This document shows positions 16,841 through 26,166 of a stretch of DNA of 64,000 bases, piece by piece. The notes under the pieces were generated by a model that was not told where the DNA came from, ran no database searches, and saw nothing but the letters and a program-made list of their open reading frames with translations. Every line of letters starts with the position of its first letter. Position 1 is the first letter of the stretch. The position numbers and the translations under genes were made by a program. The stretch comes from Poriferisodalis sp965215815 (GTDB lineage: Bacteria; Actinomycetota; Acidimicrobiia; Acidimicrobiales; Poriferisodalaceae): NCBI RefSeq assembly GCF_965215815.1, contig NZ_CBDCEO010000012.1, forward strand, positions 310,001 to 374,000, read 5' to 3'.

Positions 16841-18865
16841 TTCGAGCGTGACCCGCGTGGCGTGCACTGCGCTGCAGCCCTCGATGTCGGAAGAAATGGC
16901 TTCGTGGAGGACATTGACGTTGGCCCCGCTGGGTTCGAGCTTGGGCCAACGTCCCTTGTAGCTGACGAGGACGCCACGAGGTGTGACGTTCTCCACGTTT
17001 GCCTCGACCTTGAGTTGGCCTGCGCTGTTGCGCATTCGGACCTGGTCGCCGTGGGCGATGCCGAGATCGGCCGCGTCCGCGGGGTGGATCGTGACGGTTG
17101 CAGGACCTGCTCGCCGGGCGATGGTGCGGTCGTTGGCGTGGGAGTCGTTGAGCCGCCACTGTGAGGCAGGCGACAGCAGCCGGAAGATCCCGTCGGCTTC
17201 ACGGGCGTCCGCAGTCGGAACCGGAGCCCGTCGCAAGCCGGCTGCCGTTGCAGCGTCGGATGCGATTTCGATTCGGCCCGACGGGGTGCGGAAGCGTCGG
17301 TCGGCGAAGAAGTCGACTGGCTCACGGGCCAGATACACGTGGCCTCGCTCTGCCAGCTCCGCGAAGGAAAGACCGAGGTCGAGCTGGTCGAGGAGCCGCT
17401 GGATCAACATATCGTCGGTCACGTGGAGCTCTGGCTCGTCGAGGCCCATCGCCCCAGCGAGCCGGCGGAAGATCTCTTGGTTCGGCAGCGCCTCGCCGAT
17501 CGGCTCTCGGACCCTTTGCTGCGCTCCCACGATCGGTGACATGTAGCTGAACGTGAGGTCGTCGAATTCCAGGAAGCTTGCGGCGGGCAGCACGATGTCG
17601 GCGTAGTCGACCGTGTCAGTTGGGAAGCAGTCCACGACGACGGTGAACAGGTCCTGTCGGCACAGTGCCGCACGGAGCCTGTCCTGCTCGGCAGCCGAGG
17701 CGACCGGGTTCGTGTTCCAGCTGAACAACGCTCCGAATCGTTCGGGGTTCTCGAGCTTGGCTGCAAGGCCGATGTGGTTGACCTTGGGAGCGCCGTTTTG
17801 GGCCAGTGACGTGCCGGACAGCTCGTCGAAGTCCGCGCCGAGCATGGCCGCCGCAACATTGAGGTAGCTGATCCCTGCGCCGGGCTTGCCGATGTTGCCA
17901 GTCAGCGCCGGCAGCAAGCCGACGGCGCGCATGACATTTGCGCCCGTGGGCTGACGTTGGAGTCCTTGACCGGCCCACAGAAGCGCCGGCCCGGCTGAAT
18001 AGAGCCGGGCAGCCTGCCTGATGTCACCAGCCGGGACACCCGTTTGTTCCTCACCCCATTCCGGCGTGCACGTCTCGATGGCGGGAAGCACTTCGGTGAC
18101 GCCTTGGACATGGTCAGCGATGAACTCGGTGTCGAAGGCCGCCATGGCGCCGAGTTCGTGCGCTATGGAAAACGCCAGTGCAGCGTCGGTGCCGGGGTAC
18201 GGCTGGAGATGAAGATCGGCCCGGGCCGCGGTCGCCGTGCGTATCGGATCCACGACGATGACGGACCCGTCGAAGTCTCCCAGCCAGTTCTTGTCCATGT
18301 GCGGGGCGCTGTGAGAGGGGTTGGCACCCCACACGAGAATGCACGATGAATCGACCGCGGTACGCGGGTCGAATCCAGCGACGGACGTGCCGAACATGTA
18401 CGACCACGCGATATGTCCGGCCAGATTGCAGATCGAATCCGGCTCTACTTCGGTCGCGCCCAAGCGGTGAAAGAACCGCAGCGGGAACATGAACGCCAGC
18501 ATCGACATCGTTCCCGAGTAGTGGGTGTGGAGCACGGCCGCGGGGCCGCGCTCGTCGACGACCTGCTGCGTGCGTTCCGCGGTCTCGGCCAGAGCGTCTT
18601 CCCAGCTGATGGGTGCGAATGCGCCTTCGCCCTTCGGGCCGACCCGGCGCAGCGGGGTGGCGAGGCGGGCCTCGGGGTCCTGCCACACGCCGTTGTAGGC
18701 CGTTGCACACTTCGTGCACAGCGTTCCTCGGCTGACTGGATGCTCGGGATCGCCTTGGACGATGACCCGACCGTCCTTGCCGGAGCGCACCACGATCCCG
18801 CAGTTGTCGTAGCAGTCACGTGGGCAGTTCGTCCGCATTGGCGTCACGATCTGGTCTCCTGGCAC
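16829..18865 (-). CDS. Molybdopterin oxidoreductase (DMSO reductase family, Fe-S and bis-MGD)
   Basis: A 678-residue catalytic subunit. N-terminal cysteines C14, C18, C22 and C50/C53 would bind one [4Fe-4S] cluster. The molybdenum-ligand region reads EPDSICNLAGHIAW, so the Mo ligand is probably C146, as in nitrate, formate or polysulfide-type members. MGD-binding segments include VWGANPSHSAPH, GNIGKPGAGISYL and SWNTNPVASA. The C-terminal molydop-binding domain has RLLSPASQWRLNDSHAND and HPADAADLGIAHGDQVRM. There is no TAT signal, so it is cytoplasmic. No electron-transfer or membrane subunit is adjacent, which makes the acceptor unknown. Confidence 0.9.
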   Translation of the reverse strand: MPGDQIVTPMRTNCPRDCYDNCGIVVRSGKDGRVIVQGDPEHPVSRGTLCTKCATAYNGVWQDPEARLATPLRRVGPKGEGAFAPISWEDALAETAERTQQVVDERGPAAVLHTHYSGTMSMLAFMFPLRFFHRLGATEVEPDSICNLAGHIAWSYMFGTSVAGFDPRTAVDSSCILVWGANPSHSAPHMDKNWLGDFDGSVIVVDPIRTATAARADLHLQPYPGTDAALAFSIAHELGAMAAFDTEFIADHVQGVTEVLPAIETCTPEWGEEQTGVPAGDIRQAARLYSAGPALLWAGQGLQRQPTGANVMRAVGLLPALTGNIGKPGAGISYLNVAAAMLGADFDELSGTSLAQNGAPKVNHIGLAAKLENPERFGALFSWNTNPVASAAEQDRLRAALCRQDLFTVVVDCFPTDTVDYADIVLPAASFLEFDDLTFSYMSPIVGAQQRVREPIGEALPNQEIFRRLAGAMGLDEPELHVTDDMLIQRLLDQLDLGLSFAELAERGHVYLAREPVDFFADRRFRTPSGRIEIASDAATAAGLRRAPVPTADAREADGIFRLLSPASQWRLNDSHANDRTIARRAGPATVTIHPADAADLGIAHGDQVRMRNSAGQLKVEANVENVTPRGVLVSYKGRWPKLEPSGANVNVLHEAISSDIEGCSAVHATRVTLELAH

Positions 18866-18908
18866 TCCTCGACCCCGGCGGATCTGGTGGTAGGACTGGC
18901 GTCGGAGT

Positions 18909-19325
18909 TCAGGCCCAGCCGAGCTGCTGCAGGGCGACGCCTGAGTGCCAGATCTTGGTTATGTGAGCGATCTTGCCGCCCTCGAACCGCATGTCGTACA
19001 CGTAGTCCGAGCTGGCTGCCTTCCCCGTCGGCGGAACCGGACCGCCGTCGCCGGTGTGGGTGCCGTTGAATACGGCGTAGGCCAGCACGCTGCTGCGCTC
19101 CTCGTCGACGGCCCACGACTTCAGGTCGTACGAGCCGTCTTCGAGGATCGTCAGGATGCCTTTCATCCACTCGGTGTAGGAGCGGAGGTCGGTGAGGTCG
19201 CCGATCGCTTCGGACTGTGCGGAGAACGTCGCATCGTCGGTGCAGTACTGGGCGCAACCGTCCCATCCTGCGCCGGTCTCGCATGCGTCGAAGAACGCGG
19301 CGGCTGTGTCGTTGATCTGTCCCAT
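18909..19325 (-). CDS. SnoaL-like (ester cyclase/NTF2-fold) protein
   Basis: A 138-residue single-domain NTF2-like protein: MGQINDTAAAFFDACETGAG, an acidic middle CTDDATFSAQSEAIGDLTDL, and the terminal DMRFEGGKIAHITKIWHSG strand pair typical of SnoaL-like cyclases and ketosteroid-isomerase-like hydrolases. ATG 19325 follows the ribosome binding site GAAGGGAG; the longer open frame is noise. It lies 43 nt downstream of nothing else on its strand and directly upstream of the molybdopterin enzyme, with which it may be cotranscribed. The substrate is unknown. Confidence 0.8.
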   Translation of the reverse strand: MGQINDTAAAFFDACETGAGWDGCAQYCTDDATFSAQSEAIGDLTDLRSYTEWMKGILTILEDGSYDLKSWAVDEERSSVLAYAVFNGTHTGDGGPVPPTGKAASSDYVYDMRFEGGKIAHITKIWHSGVALQQLGWA

Positions 19326-19534
19326 GGAATGGCTCCCTTCGTGGAGGAATTCACCTGATGGACGCCGTGGCTGTTCACACAGCGCTGGGGGAGTCGCACC
19401 GGCGAAGTACGTGCCGACACTAACGGCGGTGGAACCGACGGCGGACGCCTGCGAGTTTGTCGTCCGAGATCGGCACAGCGAAGATCTGAGTTCGTACTGT
19501 TGGCTCGACAGTTGGTAGCGGCGAAAGGGAGCCG

Positions 19535-20287
19535 ATGCTGGAACACTCCGTGAGAATCGCGACCGCGCGGTCGGCCATTGACTACATCTGTGGCCGTACC
19601 GACCAAGAGCAGGCGGAGCCGGTTCCGAACTGTCCTGGCTGGACGGTGCACAACGCAGCGGCACATATCGGTCGCGTGGGGATCGCGTGGGCAGAGATGA
19701 TCAGCTCGGCACCGGATGATCCCCAGTCCCGTGAACGTGGGTATGAGCGAAGCGGCCGCAAACTGGCCGGCTCGCCGATGACGGATCTCGCAGCGTGGGC
19801 CCACTCTGCGATCGATCGACTCGTGGACGATCCCGATCAACGCTGCTATTTCTCAATGACCGGAGGAGAAGGCACCGCACGGCTGTGGGCCTGGCATGCG
19901 GCATCCGAGCTGGGCATGCACCGCCTCGATGTCGAGTTGGCTCTGGGTCACGAGCACTCCATGACGTCGGCGCAGGCTCTCGACGCCGCCGAGTACACGT
20001 GCCAGTTCTTCTTGCCCGCGATGCGCCGCGTTCTCGATCGGGACCCGGGCCGGCTCACTGCTCGCCTGGTCGATGACGGCGACGAAGTCGGCAGCGTGAC
20101 CATCGAGTCGTTGTCTGAGTCCGGGTCGACGGCGGCCGCAGTCATCGAAGGCCCGCCGATCCAGGTTCTGCTGGGCTTGTGGGGCCGACCGCACCACGGG
20201 GTCGAGGTTTGCGACGGCGACTCGGAGGTATGGCAGCAGTGGCGGGCCTTGCCCAGCGAGGCCTTCCAGTTCGGGACCTGGGACTAG
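19535..20287 (+). CDS. Maleylpyruvate isomerase-family protein (TIGR03083-like)
   Basis: A 250-residue DinB-fold protein: VPNCPGWTVHNAAAHIGRVG gives the first histidine, and WHAASELGMHRLDVELALG gives the second histidine group (in the family usually RxxExxxHxxD). The C-terminal domain (IESLSESGSTAAAVIEGPPI, VLLGLWGRP) is the MDMPI/SCP2-like wing common in actinobacterial members. ATG 19535 follows AAAGGGAG. It stands alone in the 209-nt divergent region with the SnoaL-like gene; I see no clear operator there. Confidence 0.83.
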   Translation: MLEHSVRIATARSAIDYICGRTDQEQAEPVPNCPGWTVHNAAAHIGRVGIAWAEMISSAPDDPQSRERGYERSGRKLAGSPMTDLAAWAHSAIDRLVDDPDQRCYFSMTGGEGTARLWAWHAASELGMHRLDVELALGHEHSMTSAQALDAAEYTCQFFLPAMRRVLDRDPGRLTARLVDDGDEVGSVTIESLSESGSTAAAVIEGPPIQVLLGLWGRPHHGVEVCDGDSEVWQQWRALPSEAFQFGTWD

Positions 20288-20355
20288 CGGCGGCGCCACG
20301 CTTGCGTTGGCGGCCTCACGGGAAGCGGCGCGCACTCGGTCACCGCTTGAGCTTC

Positions 20356-20955
20356 CTACGCGAGGGACAGCGGGAGGGCTTCGAGGAGTTGGGCGACGCA
20401 GTCTTCGAGGGGTTGCGACGTGTCGATGGCGAACTCGGGTGATGGCGGCGGTTCGTAGGGCGCCGAGATGCCACTGAAGTCGGGAATCTCGCCGGCGCGG
20501 GCCTTCGCGTACAGGCCCTTCGGGTCACGGGCTTCGCAGACCTCGAGCGGGGTGTCGACGTACACCTCGACGAACGTGCCCTCAGGGTGAATGGCACGAA
20601 CCTGGTCGCGGTCGGCGACATAGGGCGAGATGAATGCGGTCAGCACGACGATGCCCGCATCACCAAAGAGGCGGCACACCTCGCCGATGCGGCGGATGTT
20701 CTCGGCGCGGTCCTCGGGCGAGAAGCCGAGGTCGCGGTTAAGCCCGAAGCGGATGTTGTCGCCGTCGAGGACGTAAGCAGCGATGCCGCGTTCGATGAGC
20801 GCTTCTTCGAGGGCGAAGGCGAGCGTGGACTTGCCGCTGCCGGAGAGCCCGGTGAACCAGACCGTCACCGAGCGGTGGCCGAAGTGCGTTTGGCGGTCGG
20901 CACCGCTGACCCGACCTTCGGCACGGACGATGTTGCGCGAGACGGGTTCGTTCAT
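20356..20955 (-). CDS. cysC: Adenylylsulfate kinase
   Basis: A 199-residue APS kinase that phosphorylates adenylylsulfate to PAPS, the sulfate donor for sulfotransferases. It has the Walker A GLSGSGKST, the APS-binding DGDNIRFGLNRDLGFSPEDR, and FISPYVADRDQVR, which holds the serine-proline-tyrosine motif of active kinases. ATG 20955 overlaps the stop of cysNC by 4 nt. It is a second kinase next to the one fused to CysN. Only this one keeps the SPY motif intact, so it may carry most of the PAPS-forming activity. Confidence 0.93.
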   Translation of the reverse strand: MNEPVSRNIVRAEGRVSGADRQTHFGHRSVTVWFTGLSGSGKSTLAFALEEALIERGIAAYVLDGDNIRFGLNRDLGFSPEDRAENIRRIGEVCRLFGDAGIVVLTAFISPYVADRDQVRAIHPEGTFVEVYVDTPLEVCEARDPKGLYAKARAGEIPDFSGISAPYEPPPSPEFAIDTSQPLEDCVAQLLEALPLSLA

Positions 20956-22898
20956 GGCGCGCTCGGCCCCCGAAGGAAGCCACGTTGGGTCAGCAACCGC
21001 ACGATCACAGCTACGCACTCCTCCACGCTCTGTGTGGAGGTGTCGACGCGCAGGTCGGCGTCGGCGGGCCGGTCGTAGGGGGCCGAGACGCCAGGAAACT
21101 GGGGGATCTCGCCGCTGTCGGCCATGGCGTAGATGCCATGGGGATCACGTTCCCGGCACACCTCGATGGGTGTGTCCACGAACACCTCCACGTAGCGGTC
21201 GACGCCGACGAGGTCGCGGGCGAGTTGGCGAACCTCGCTCTTGGGCGCCACCAGTGCGGCGATCGCGATGAGTCCTTGTCCGTTGACGAGCCGTGCGACC
21301 TCCGACACCCGGCGGAGGTTCTCGGAGCGTTCCTGCGCGCTGAAGCCGAGATCCCGCGAGATGCCCATGCGAACGTTTTCGCCGTCGAGACGGATCGACA
21401 CCTTGTCCCGGTCGAACAACTCACGTTCGAGGGCGGTGGCGAGGGTGGATTTGCCCGCTGCGGTGAGCCCTGTAAGCAAGATGGTGCAGGGCTGCTGGCC
21501 GAACCGGATGGCCCGCTCGGCGTCGCTGATCTCGGAGATCTGTCGCACGAGCGCTGCGTCTGGCGTGTGGTCCCAAGCCGACGCCGCGCCGGTGATCATG
21601 CCTGCGGCAACGGTGGCGTTCGAGAGTCGATCGACCAGCACGAACGACCCTGTCGTGCGGTTGCTGCTGTAGGGGTCGAAGAGCAGCTCCCGGTCCGACG
21701 CAACCACGCAGCACCCGATGTCGTTGAGTCCCAGGGCCAGGGCCTGCTCGTGTCCGAGCGTGTTGATGTCGACGCGGTGGCGCAGGCCGCGGATCGTGCA
21801 GTTCGAGATGCCGTTGGCGGACTGCAGCAGGTACGAGCTGCCGGTCTCCATCTCGGCTTCGGCCATCCACACCACCATCGCGTCGAGCTCGTGCGCCCGT
21901 AGCGGTTCATCGCCGCGCCTGGCCAGCATGTCGCCGCGGCTGATGTCGATCTCGTCGGCCAAGGTGACGGTGACCGCCCGGCCCGGCCCGGCGACGTCGA
22001 GGTCGCCGTCGAAGGTCACGAGCCGCTCCACCGTCGAGCCGAGCCCTGATGGCAGGGCCACGACCTCATCGCCGGGCCGAATGGCCCCGGAAGCAACAGT
22101 GCCGGAGAAGCCGCGAAAATCAGGGTTCGGCCGGCTGACCATCTGCACCGGCATACGGAAGTGCTCAAGATCGACACCGGCGTCGACGTCCAGGGTTTCG
22201 AGGTGCTTCAAGAGCGGCGGCCCGTCGAACCAGTCGAGGTTGTCGCCCCCGTCGACCACGTTGTCGCCCAGCAGGGCGGAGGTCGGCAAGAAGTACGGCT
22301 CGCCGAACTCGAGCGTCTTGGAGAACGCTCGAAAGTCCTCGCAGATCGCAACGAAGCGATCCGCCGACCAGTCCACGAGATCCATCTTGTTGACCGCCAC
22401 CACCACATGGCGGATGCCCAGCAGGCTGGTGATGTAGCTGTGGCGCTTGGTCTGGGGCAGTACCCCGTGGCGGGCGTCGACCAGGATGACCGCCAGCTGG
22501 CAGGTCGACGCGCCGGTGGCCATGTTGCGGGTGTACTGCTCGTGGCCCGGGGTGTCGGCGATGATGAACGTGCGCCGGGCCGTGGAAAAGCAGCGGTAGG
22601 CGACGTCGATCGTGATGCCCTGTTCCCGCTCGGCCCGAAGACCGTCCATGAGCAGGGCAAGGTCGACCTGGTCGCCTGCCGAACCCTGCGTCGCAGAGTC
22701 GGCCTCAAGGCTGGCCAGCACGTCCTCGTAGATGAGCTGGGAGTCGTGCAGCAGCCGGCCGATCAGCGTCGACTTGCCGTCGTCCACGCTGCCGCACGTC
22801 AACAGACGCAGCAGGTCCTTTTGTTGATGGGAGGCCAGGTAGGCGTCAAAGTCAGACTCGACGAATCCAGAGGCCGCCAGACCGGATGCAGGGGCCAT
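20952..22898 (-). CDS. cysNC: Bifunctional sulfate adenylyltransferase subunit 1/APS kinase
   Basis: A 648-residue fusion. The N-terminal ~430 residues are the CysN GTPase (P-loop GSVDDGKST at 36-44, DTPGHEQYTRNMATGAS, NKMDLVDW), which powers ATP sulfurylase with CysD. The C-terminal ~200 residues are an APS kinase domain (P-loop GLTAAGKST, DGENVRMGISRDLGFSAQER). The kinase motif normally reading FISPY is AALVAPKSEVR here, so this domain may be weak or regulatory. It overlaps cysD upstream (TGATG) and cysC downstream (ATGA). Confidence 0.93.
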   Translation of the reverse strand: MAPASGLAASGFVESDFDAYLASHQQKDLLRLLTCGSVDDGKSTLIGRLLHDSQLIYEDVLASLEADSATQGSAGDQVDLALLMDGLRAEREQGITIDVAYRCFSTARRTFIIADTPGHEQYTRNMATGASTCQLAVILVDARHGVLPQTKRHSYITSLLGIRHVVVAVNKMDLVDWSADRFVAICEDFRAFSKTLEFGEPYFLPTSALLGDNVVDGGDNLDWFDGPPLLKHLETLDVDAGVDLEHFRMPVQMVSRPNPDFRGFSGTVASGAIRPGDEVVALPSGLGSTVERLVTFDGDLDVAGPGRAVTVTLADEIDISRGDMLARRGDEPLRAHELDAMVVWMAEAEMETGSSYLLQSANGISNCTIRGLRHRVDINTLGHEQALALGLNDIGCCVVASDRELLFDPYSSNRTTGSFVLVDRLSNATVAAGMITGAASAWDHTPDAALVRQISEISDAERAIRFGQQPCTILLTGLTAAGKSTLATALERELFDRDKVSIRLDGENVRMGISRDLGFSAQERSENLRRVSEVARLVNGQGLIAIAALVAPKSEVRQLARDLVGVDRYVEVFVDTPIEVCRERDPHGIYAMADSGEIPQFPGVSAPYDRPADADLRVDTSTQSVEECVAVIVRLLTQRGFLRGPSAP

Positions 22899-23821
22899 CA
22901 GAAGTACCCCTCGCGCTTTTTCTCCTCCATGGAGCCCGACTGGTCGTAGTCGATCACCCGGCCTTCGCGCTCAGAGCGGGTGGCGAGCAGCATCTCCTGA
23001 ATGATCTCGGACAGCGTCGTCGCCGTCGACTCGATCGCTCCCGAGAGCGGGTAGCAGCCAAGCGTGCGGAACCGCACCGAGCGCAGCTCCGGCACCTCGC
23101 CTTCATTGAAGACGAACCGGTCGTCGTCCACCATGATCAGCACACCGTCGCGATCCACCACCGGCCGCATCGCCGAGAAATAGAGCGGAACGATGGGGAT
23201 TTCCTCGAGACCGATGTACTGCCAAACATCGAGCTCGGTCCAGTTGCTCAGCGGGAACACCCGGATCGATTCGCCCTTGTTGACCCGTCCGTTGTACAGA
23301 TTCCACAGCTCGGGACGCTGGTTCTTCGGATCCCAGCGATGATGCGCGTTGCGGAAGCTGAACACCCGCTCCTTCGCCCGTGATTTCTCCTCGTCACGCC
23401 GAGCACCCCCGAACGCTGCGTCGAACCCGCCCGCGTCCAGCGCTTGGCGGAGCGCCTGGGTCTTCATGATGTCGGTGTAGTTCTTCGAGCCGTGATCGAA
23501 CGGGTTGATCCCTTGGGCCACACCCTCGGCGTTGGTGTGGACGATCAGCTCGAACCCGACCTCAGCGGCCATCCGATCCCGGAAGAAGATCATCTCGGAG
23601 AACTTCCACGTCGTGTCGACGTGCAGGAGCGGGAATGGAATCTTCCCTGGGTAGAACGCCTTGCGGGCGAGGTGCAGCAGGACCGATGAGTCCTTGCCGA
23701 TCGAATACAGCATCACCGGCCGCTCGCACTGGGCGACCACCTCGCGCATGATGTGGATCGCCTCAGATTCCAGCTGCTCAAGATGGGTCAGCCGCAGCTC
23801 GACCGGCACTGAGGCGCTCAT
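22898..23821 (-). CDS. cysD: Sulfate adenylyltransferase subunit 2
   Basis: A 307-residue PAPS-reductase-like ATP pyrophosphatase that adenylates sulfate in complex with CysN. It shows the SIGKDSSVLLHLARKAF PP-loop, LLHVDTTWKFSEMIFFRD, and GGARRDEEKSRAKERVFSFR, and ends in the family-typical SGSMEEKKREGYF. ATG 23821 is chosen; an earlier in-frame start would overlap the upstream gene further. It overlaps the sulfotransferase-SDR fusion gene by 4 nt and cysNC by 1 nt, so sulfate activation and transfer are one translational unit. Confidence 0.95.
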   Translation of the reverse strand: MSASVPVELRLTHLEQLESEAIHIMREVVAQCERPVMLYSIGKDSSVLLHLARKAFYPGKIPFPLLHVDTTWKFSEMIFFRDRMAAEVGFELIVHTNAEGVAQGINPFDHGSKNYTDIMKTQALRQALDAGGFDAAFGGARRDEEKSRAKERVFSFRNAHHRWDPKNQRPELWNLYNGRVNKGESIRVFPLSNWTELDVWQYIGLEEIPIVPLYFSAMRPVVDRDGVLIMVDDDRFVFNEGEVPELRSVRFRTLGCYPLSGAIESTATTLSEIIQEMLLATRSEREGRVIDYDQSGSMEEKKREGYF

Positions 23822-26124
23822 CTGAATTCGCTCGATTCCGCCACCAATGCCTCGCTGGCCGCCCACAGCTTGGTCCCATTTTCCGGGTCCGACGCCGGGG
23901 CCGATACCTGCTTGCGATGCATCATGTGCAGGTACATCCCAGTGGAGCTGCCCGCTTCTTCAGCGCAGCACAGGTACACGACCGGTCCGATGGCCTCTTC
24001 GGGAGACTGAAAGAACAATCGCAGCACCGGGCTGATGATCGGCTTCAGCAGTGGCGGCGATTCCCTGGCGATATTGGTGGCCACGCCTCCCGGGCACAAC
24101 GCGTGCACTGCGACATCGATGCTCTCGTCCTGATTCAGGCGTCGGGACAGCTCGGTTGCGAACGTGCACAGGGTCAGCTTGCTTTGGCCGTATCTCTGCA
24201 GGCTCTCGGTCATCGCGTGTTCGGTGTAGGCACCGAAGCGATCGAAATCGATGGGGTCGCAGGACCGGTGAGATTCCGATGCGACGAACACGATCCGCGG
24301 GGTCTCGCTGGGGTGGCTCGACGGGCGAATGACGCCGTCGGTCAGCCATCGGTCGATCATCACCCGTTTGGATAGGAAATTGACCGCGAACATGACTTCG
24401 TATCCCTGCGGGGTCTGCCTCGACCTGCGCGACAAGAGGCCGGCATTCATGAGCGCAATGTCGATGCGGATGCCGCGCTCGTGCAGCTGGTCGCAGCAGC
24501 GATGCACAGAACGGAGATCGGCGAGGTCCACCTCAATCATCTCCACGGTCTCGGACCCGGACTGTCGCTTGATCTCGTCGCAGATGCCGTCGTGACCGGG
24601 ACGGCAAGCCAGGATCATGTTCCCGCCGCGCCGTGCGAGCTCAACCGCCGCAGCTCGACCCACTCCGCTGTTGGCGCCGGTCACGAGGCACGTCTTGCCG
24701 TCGATCCGCACGTCATCTGGGACAGGGCTGAGGTCGGGGTTCTTCGAATCTCGGAGGTCCCGGAGGGCCGCGCTCATGGCGTTGACGATGGCGCTGCCAG
24801 GGAACGTTCGCTTCTCTCGTGTCATGCCAGAAGGTGCCTCGCCGGTGGGTTGATCATGAGCGCTCGATGGCTGGTTCGGGGCCTCTTCGAACGGGATTGC
24901 ATAGGCCTCCCGGTAGGAGGAAAAGGCTTCGTCGACGATCTGCTCGCTCAGTCCGAAATCGCTGAGCTTGTATTCATGCTTGCCGAATTGGTTCTGCGGG
25001 TTTGCCGCCATGTACTGCCCGGCTTCTCGCTCGGCTTCGGCATCGAAACCGATCCCCGCCAGACCGCAGATCCGCCTCACCTCGGCGATCGGTTCGTTCG
25101 TCAGCTCGTAGTAGGAAACGTCGACGAATCGACCGGCTGAGGATTCGGCCCGGGTCTGCATGGCCACGTCAACCATCCTGTGCGACTTGTAGCACCAGTG
25201 TTGCCCGATTTCGGCCGGATCGACCAAGTCGCTGAAGATGCCGCGGCCGTGGGCAACCATGCTGCAAAACGATGCGAGCGTCACTCGGGGGTCGCGGTGG
25301 GTCTGCACGATGGTCGCGCCATCGAACACCTTCCCGAACACGTCGAGGTACTCCATGTGGTGTGGGGTCTTGAGCACCCAGGCGCGCCCGGGACGCTGCC
25401 ACGACAGCACCTTGAGCACCCGGCGGAAGTACTCGTAGGTCTGCGTGTGGTCCTGTTCTTCCAGCCAGCGGGAATAACTCGGCACATGCATGATGGCTTC
25501 GGCTGACTGGCTCATGAAGTTCAGGTCGAGCAGCAGGACGTCTTCTTCGGCCTGGTCGTGGCCGATCGGATGGATCGCCATGAACTCAGGTGCCAGATAG
25601 GAGATCGTCTTCTGGGCAAGAACCGCACGCCATTGGCGAGCTCGCTGCGCGCGTTCGGTCCCGTCGGCCGTCGACACCGGCACCAGCGCTTCCGCGCCCG
25701 AGATGCCCCGCACCTCCGGATGGGAGTTCAGCAGGCGCTGCAGCAACGTGGTGCCGGTGCGCTGCAAGCCCGTGACGAGGATGATTGTGCCGAGGCCGAT
25801 GTCGTCGATCTCGGGGTGCCGCTTGAGCAGATCCTCGATACGCAGCCGGTGAACCAGCGCCGCGACGAGCCGCGACTTCTGTATCTGCAGTCCAGTCGGG
25901 GTCAGGCGGGCTTCGTCGTTGATCGAGGCGACGAGCACTTCGAGGGCACGCAAATGCCCGTCGTCGCCGAAGTCCGTCAGGCCGGTCTTGCGTTGCGCAG
26001 CCTCACGCAATGCACCGACGTCCAGCCGGTCGGAGAGCCCGAATTGCAGACCGGCCCCACCGAGCCGGTTGAAGATCCTGATGGGTACAGGGCGATAGGG
26101 GTTCTCATAGTCCGTGGAAGTCAC
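23818..26124 (-). CDS. Sulfotransferase-SDR fusion protein
   Basis: A 768-residue two-domain enzyme. Residues ~90-410 are a PAPS-dependent sulfotransferase (Sulfotransfer_3-like) with the phosphosulfate loop TGLQRTGTTLLQRLL (118-132), WVLKTPHHMEYL and QTHRDPRVTLAS. Residues ~470-768 are a short-chain dehydrogenase (VTGANSGVGRA near 481-491, MNAG near 559-562, YGQSK with Y645 and K649) of the retinol-dehydrogenase-like group. A ~55-residue linker joins them and no ribosome binding site supports separate translation. It could oxidise or reduce and sulfate the same lipid or sterol alcohol. It is the first gene of the ATGA-linked cysD-cysNC-cysC chain, so PAPS supply is coupled to this transferase. 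Confidence 0.9.
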   Translation of the reverse strand: MTSTDYENPYRPVPIRIFNRLGGAGLQFGLSDRLDVGALREAAQRKTGLTDFGDDGHLRALEVLVASINDEARLTPTGLQIQKSRLVAALVHRLRIEDLLKRHPEIDDIGLGTIILVTGLQRTGTTLLQRLLNSHPEVRGISGAEALVPVSTADGTERAQRARQWRAVLAQKTISYLAPEFMAIHPIGHDQAEEDVLLLDLNFMSQSAEAIMHVPSYSRWLEEQDHTQTYEYFRRVLKVLSWQRPGRAWVLKTPHHMEYLDVFGKVFDGATIVQTHRDPRVTLASFCSMVAHGRGIFSDLVDPAEIGQHWCYKSHRMVDVAMQTRAESSAGRFVDVSYYELTNEPIAEVRRICGLAGIGFDAEAEREAGQYMAANPQNQFGKHEYKLSDFGLSEQIVDEAFSSYREAYAIPFEEAPNQPSSAHDQPTGEAPSGMTREKRTFPGSAIVNAMSAALRDLRDSKNPDLSPVPDDVRIDGKTCLVTGANSGVGRAAAVELARRGGNMILACRPGHDGICDEIKRQSGSETVEMIEVDLADLRSVHRCCDQLHERGIRIDIALMNAGLLSRRSRQTPQGYEVMFAVNFLSKRVMIDRWLTDGVIRPSSHPSETPRIVFVASESHRSCDPIDFDRFGAYTEHAMTESLQRYGQSKLTLCTFATELSRRLNQDESIDVAVHALCPGGVATNIARESPPLLKPIISPVLRLFFQSPEEAIGPVVYLCCAEEAGSSTGMYLHMMHRKQVSAPASDPENGTKLWAASEALVAESSEFR

Positions 26125-26166
26125 GACACCTTCCGGCTGCAGGAGCGTTCTGTCATTGGGCTAGCT

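Noticed and set aside
16829..18865. The molybdopterin oxidoreductase as another selenoprotein, like formate dehydrogenase.
   Set aside because: The Mo-ligand region contains an ordinary cysteine codon (SICNLAG, near residue 146) and the frame has no internal TGA.
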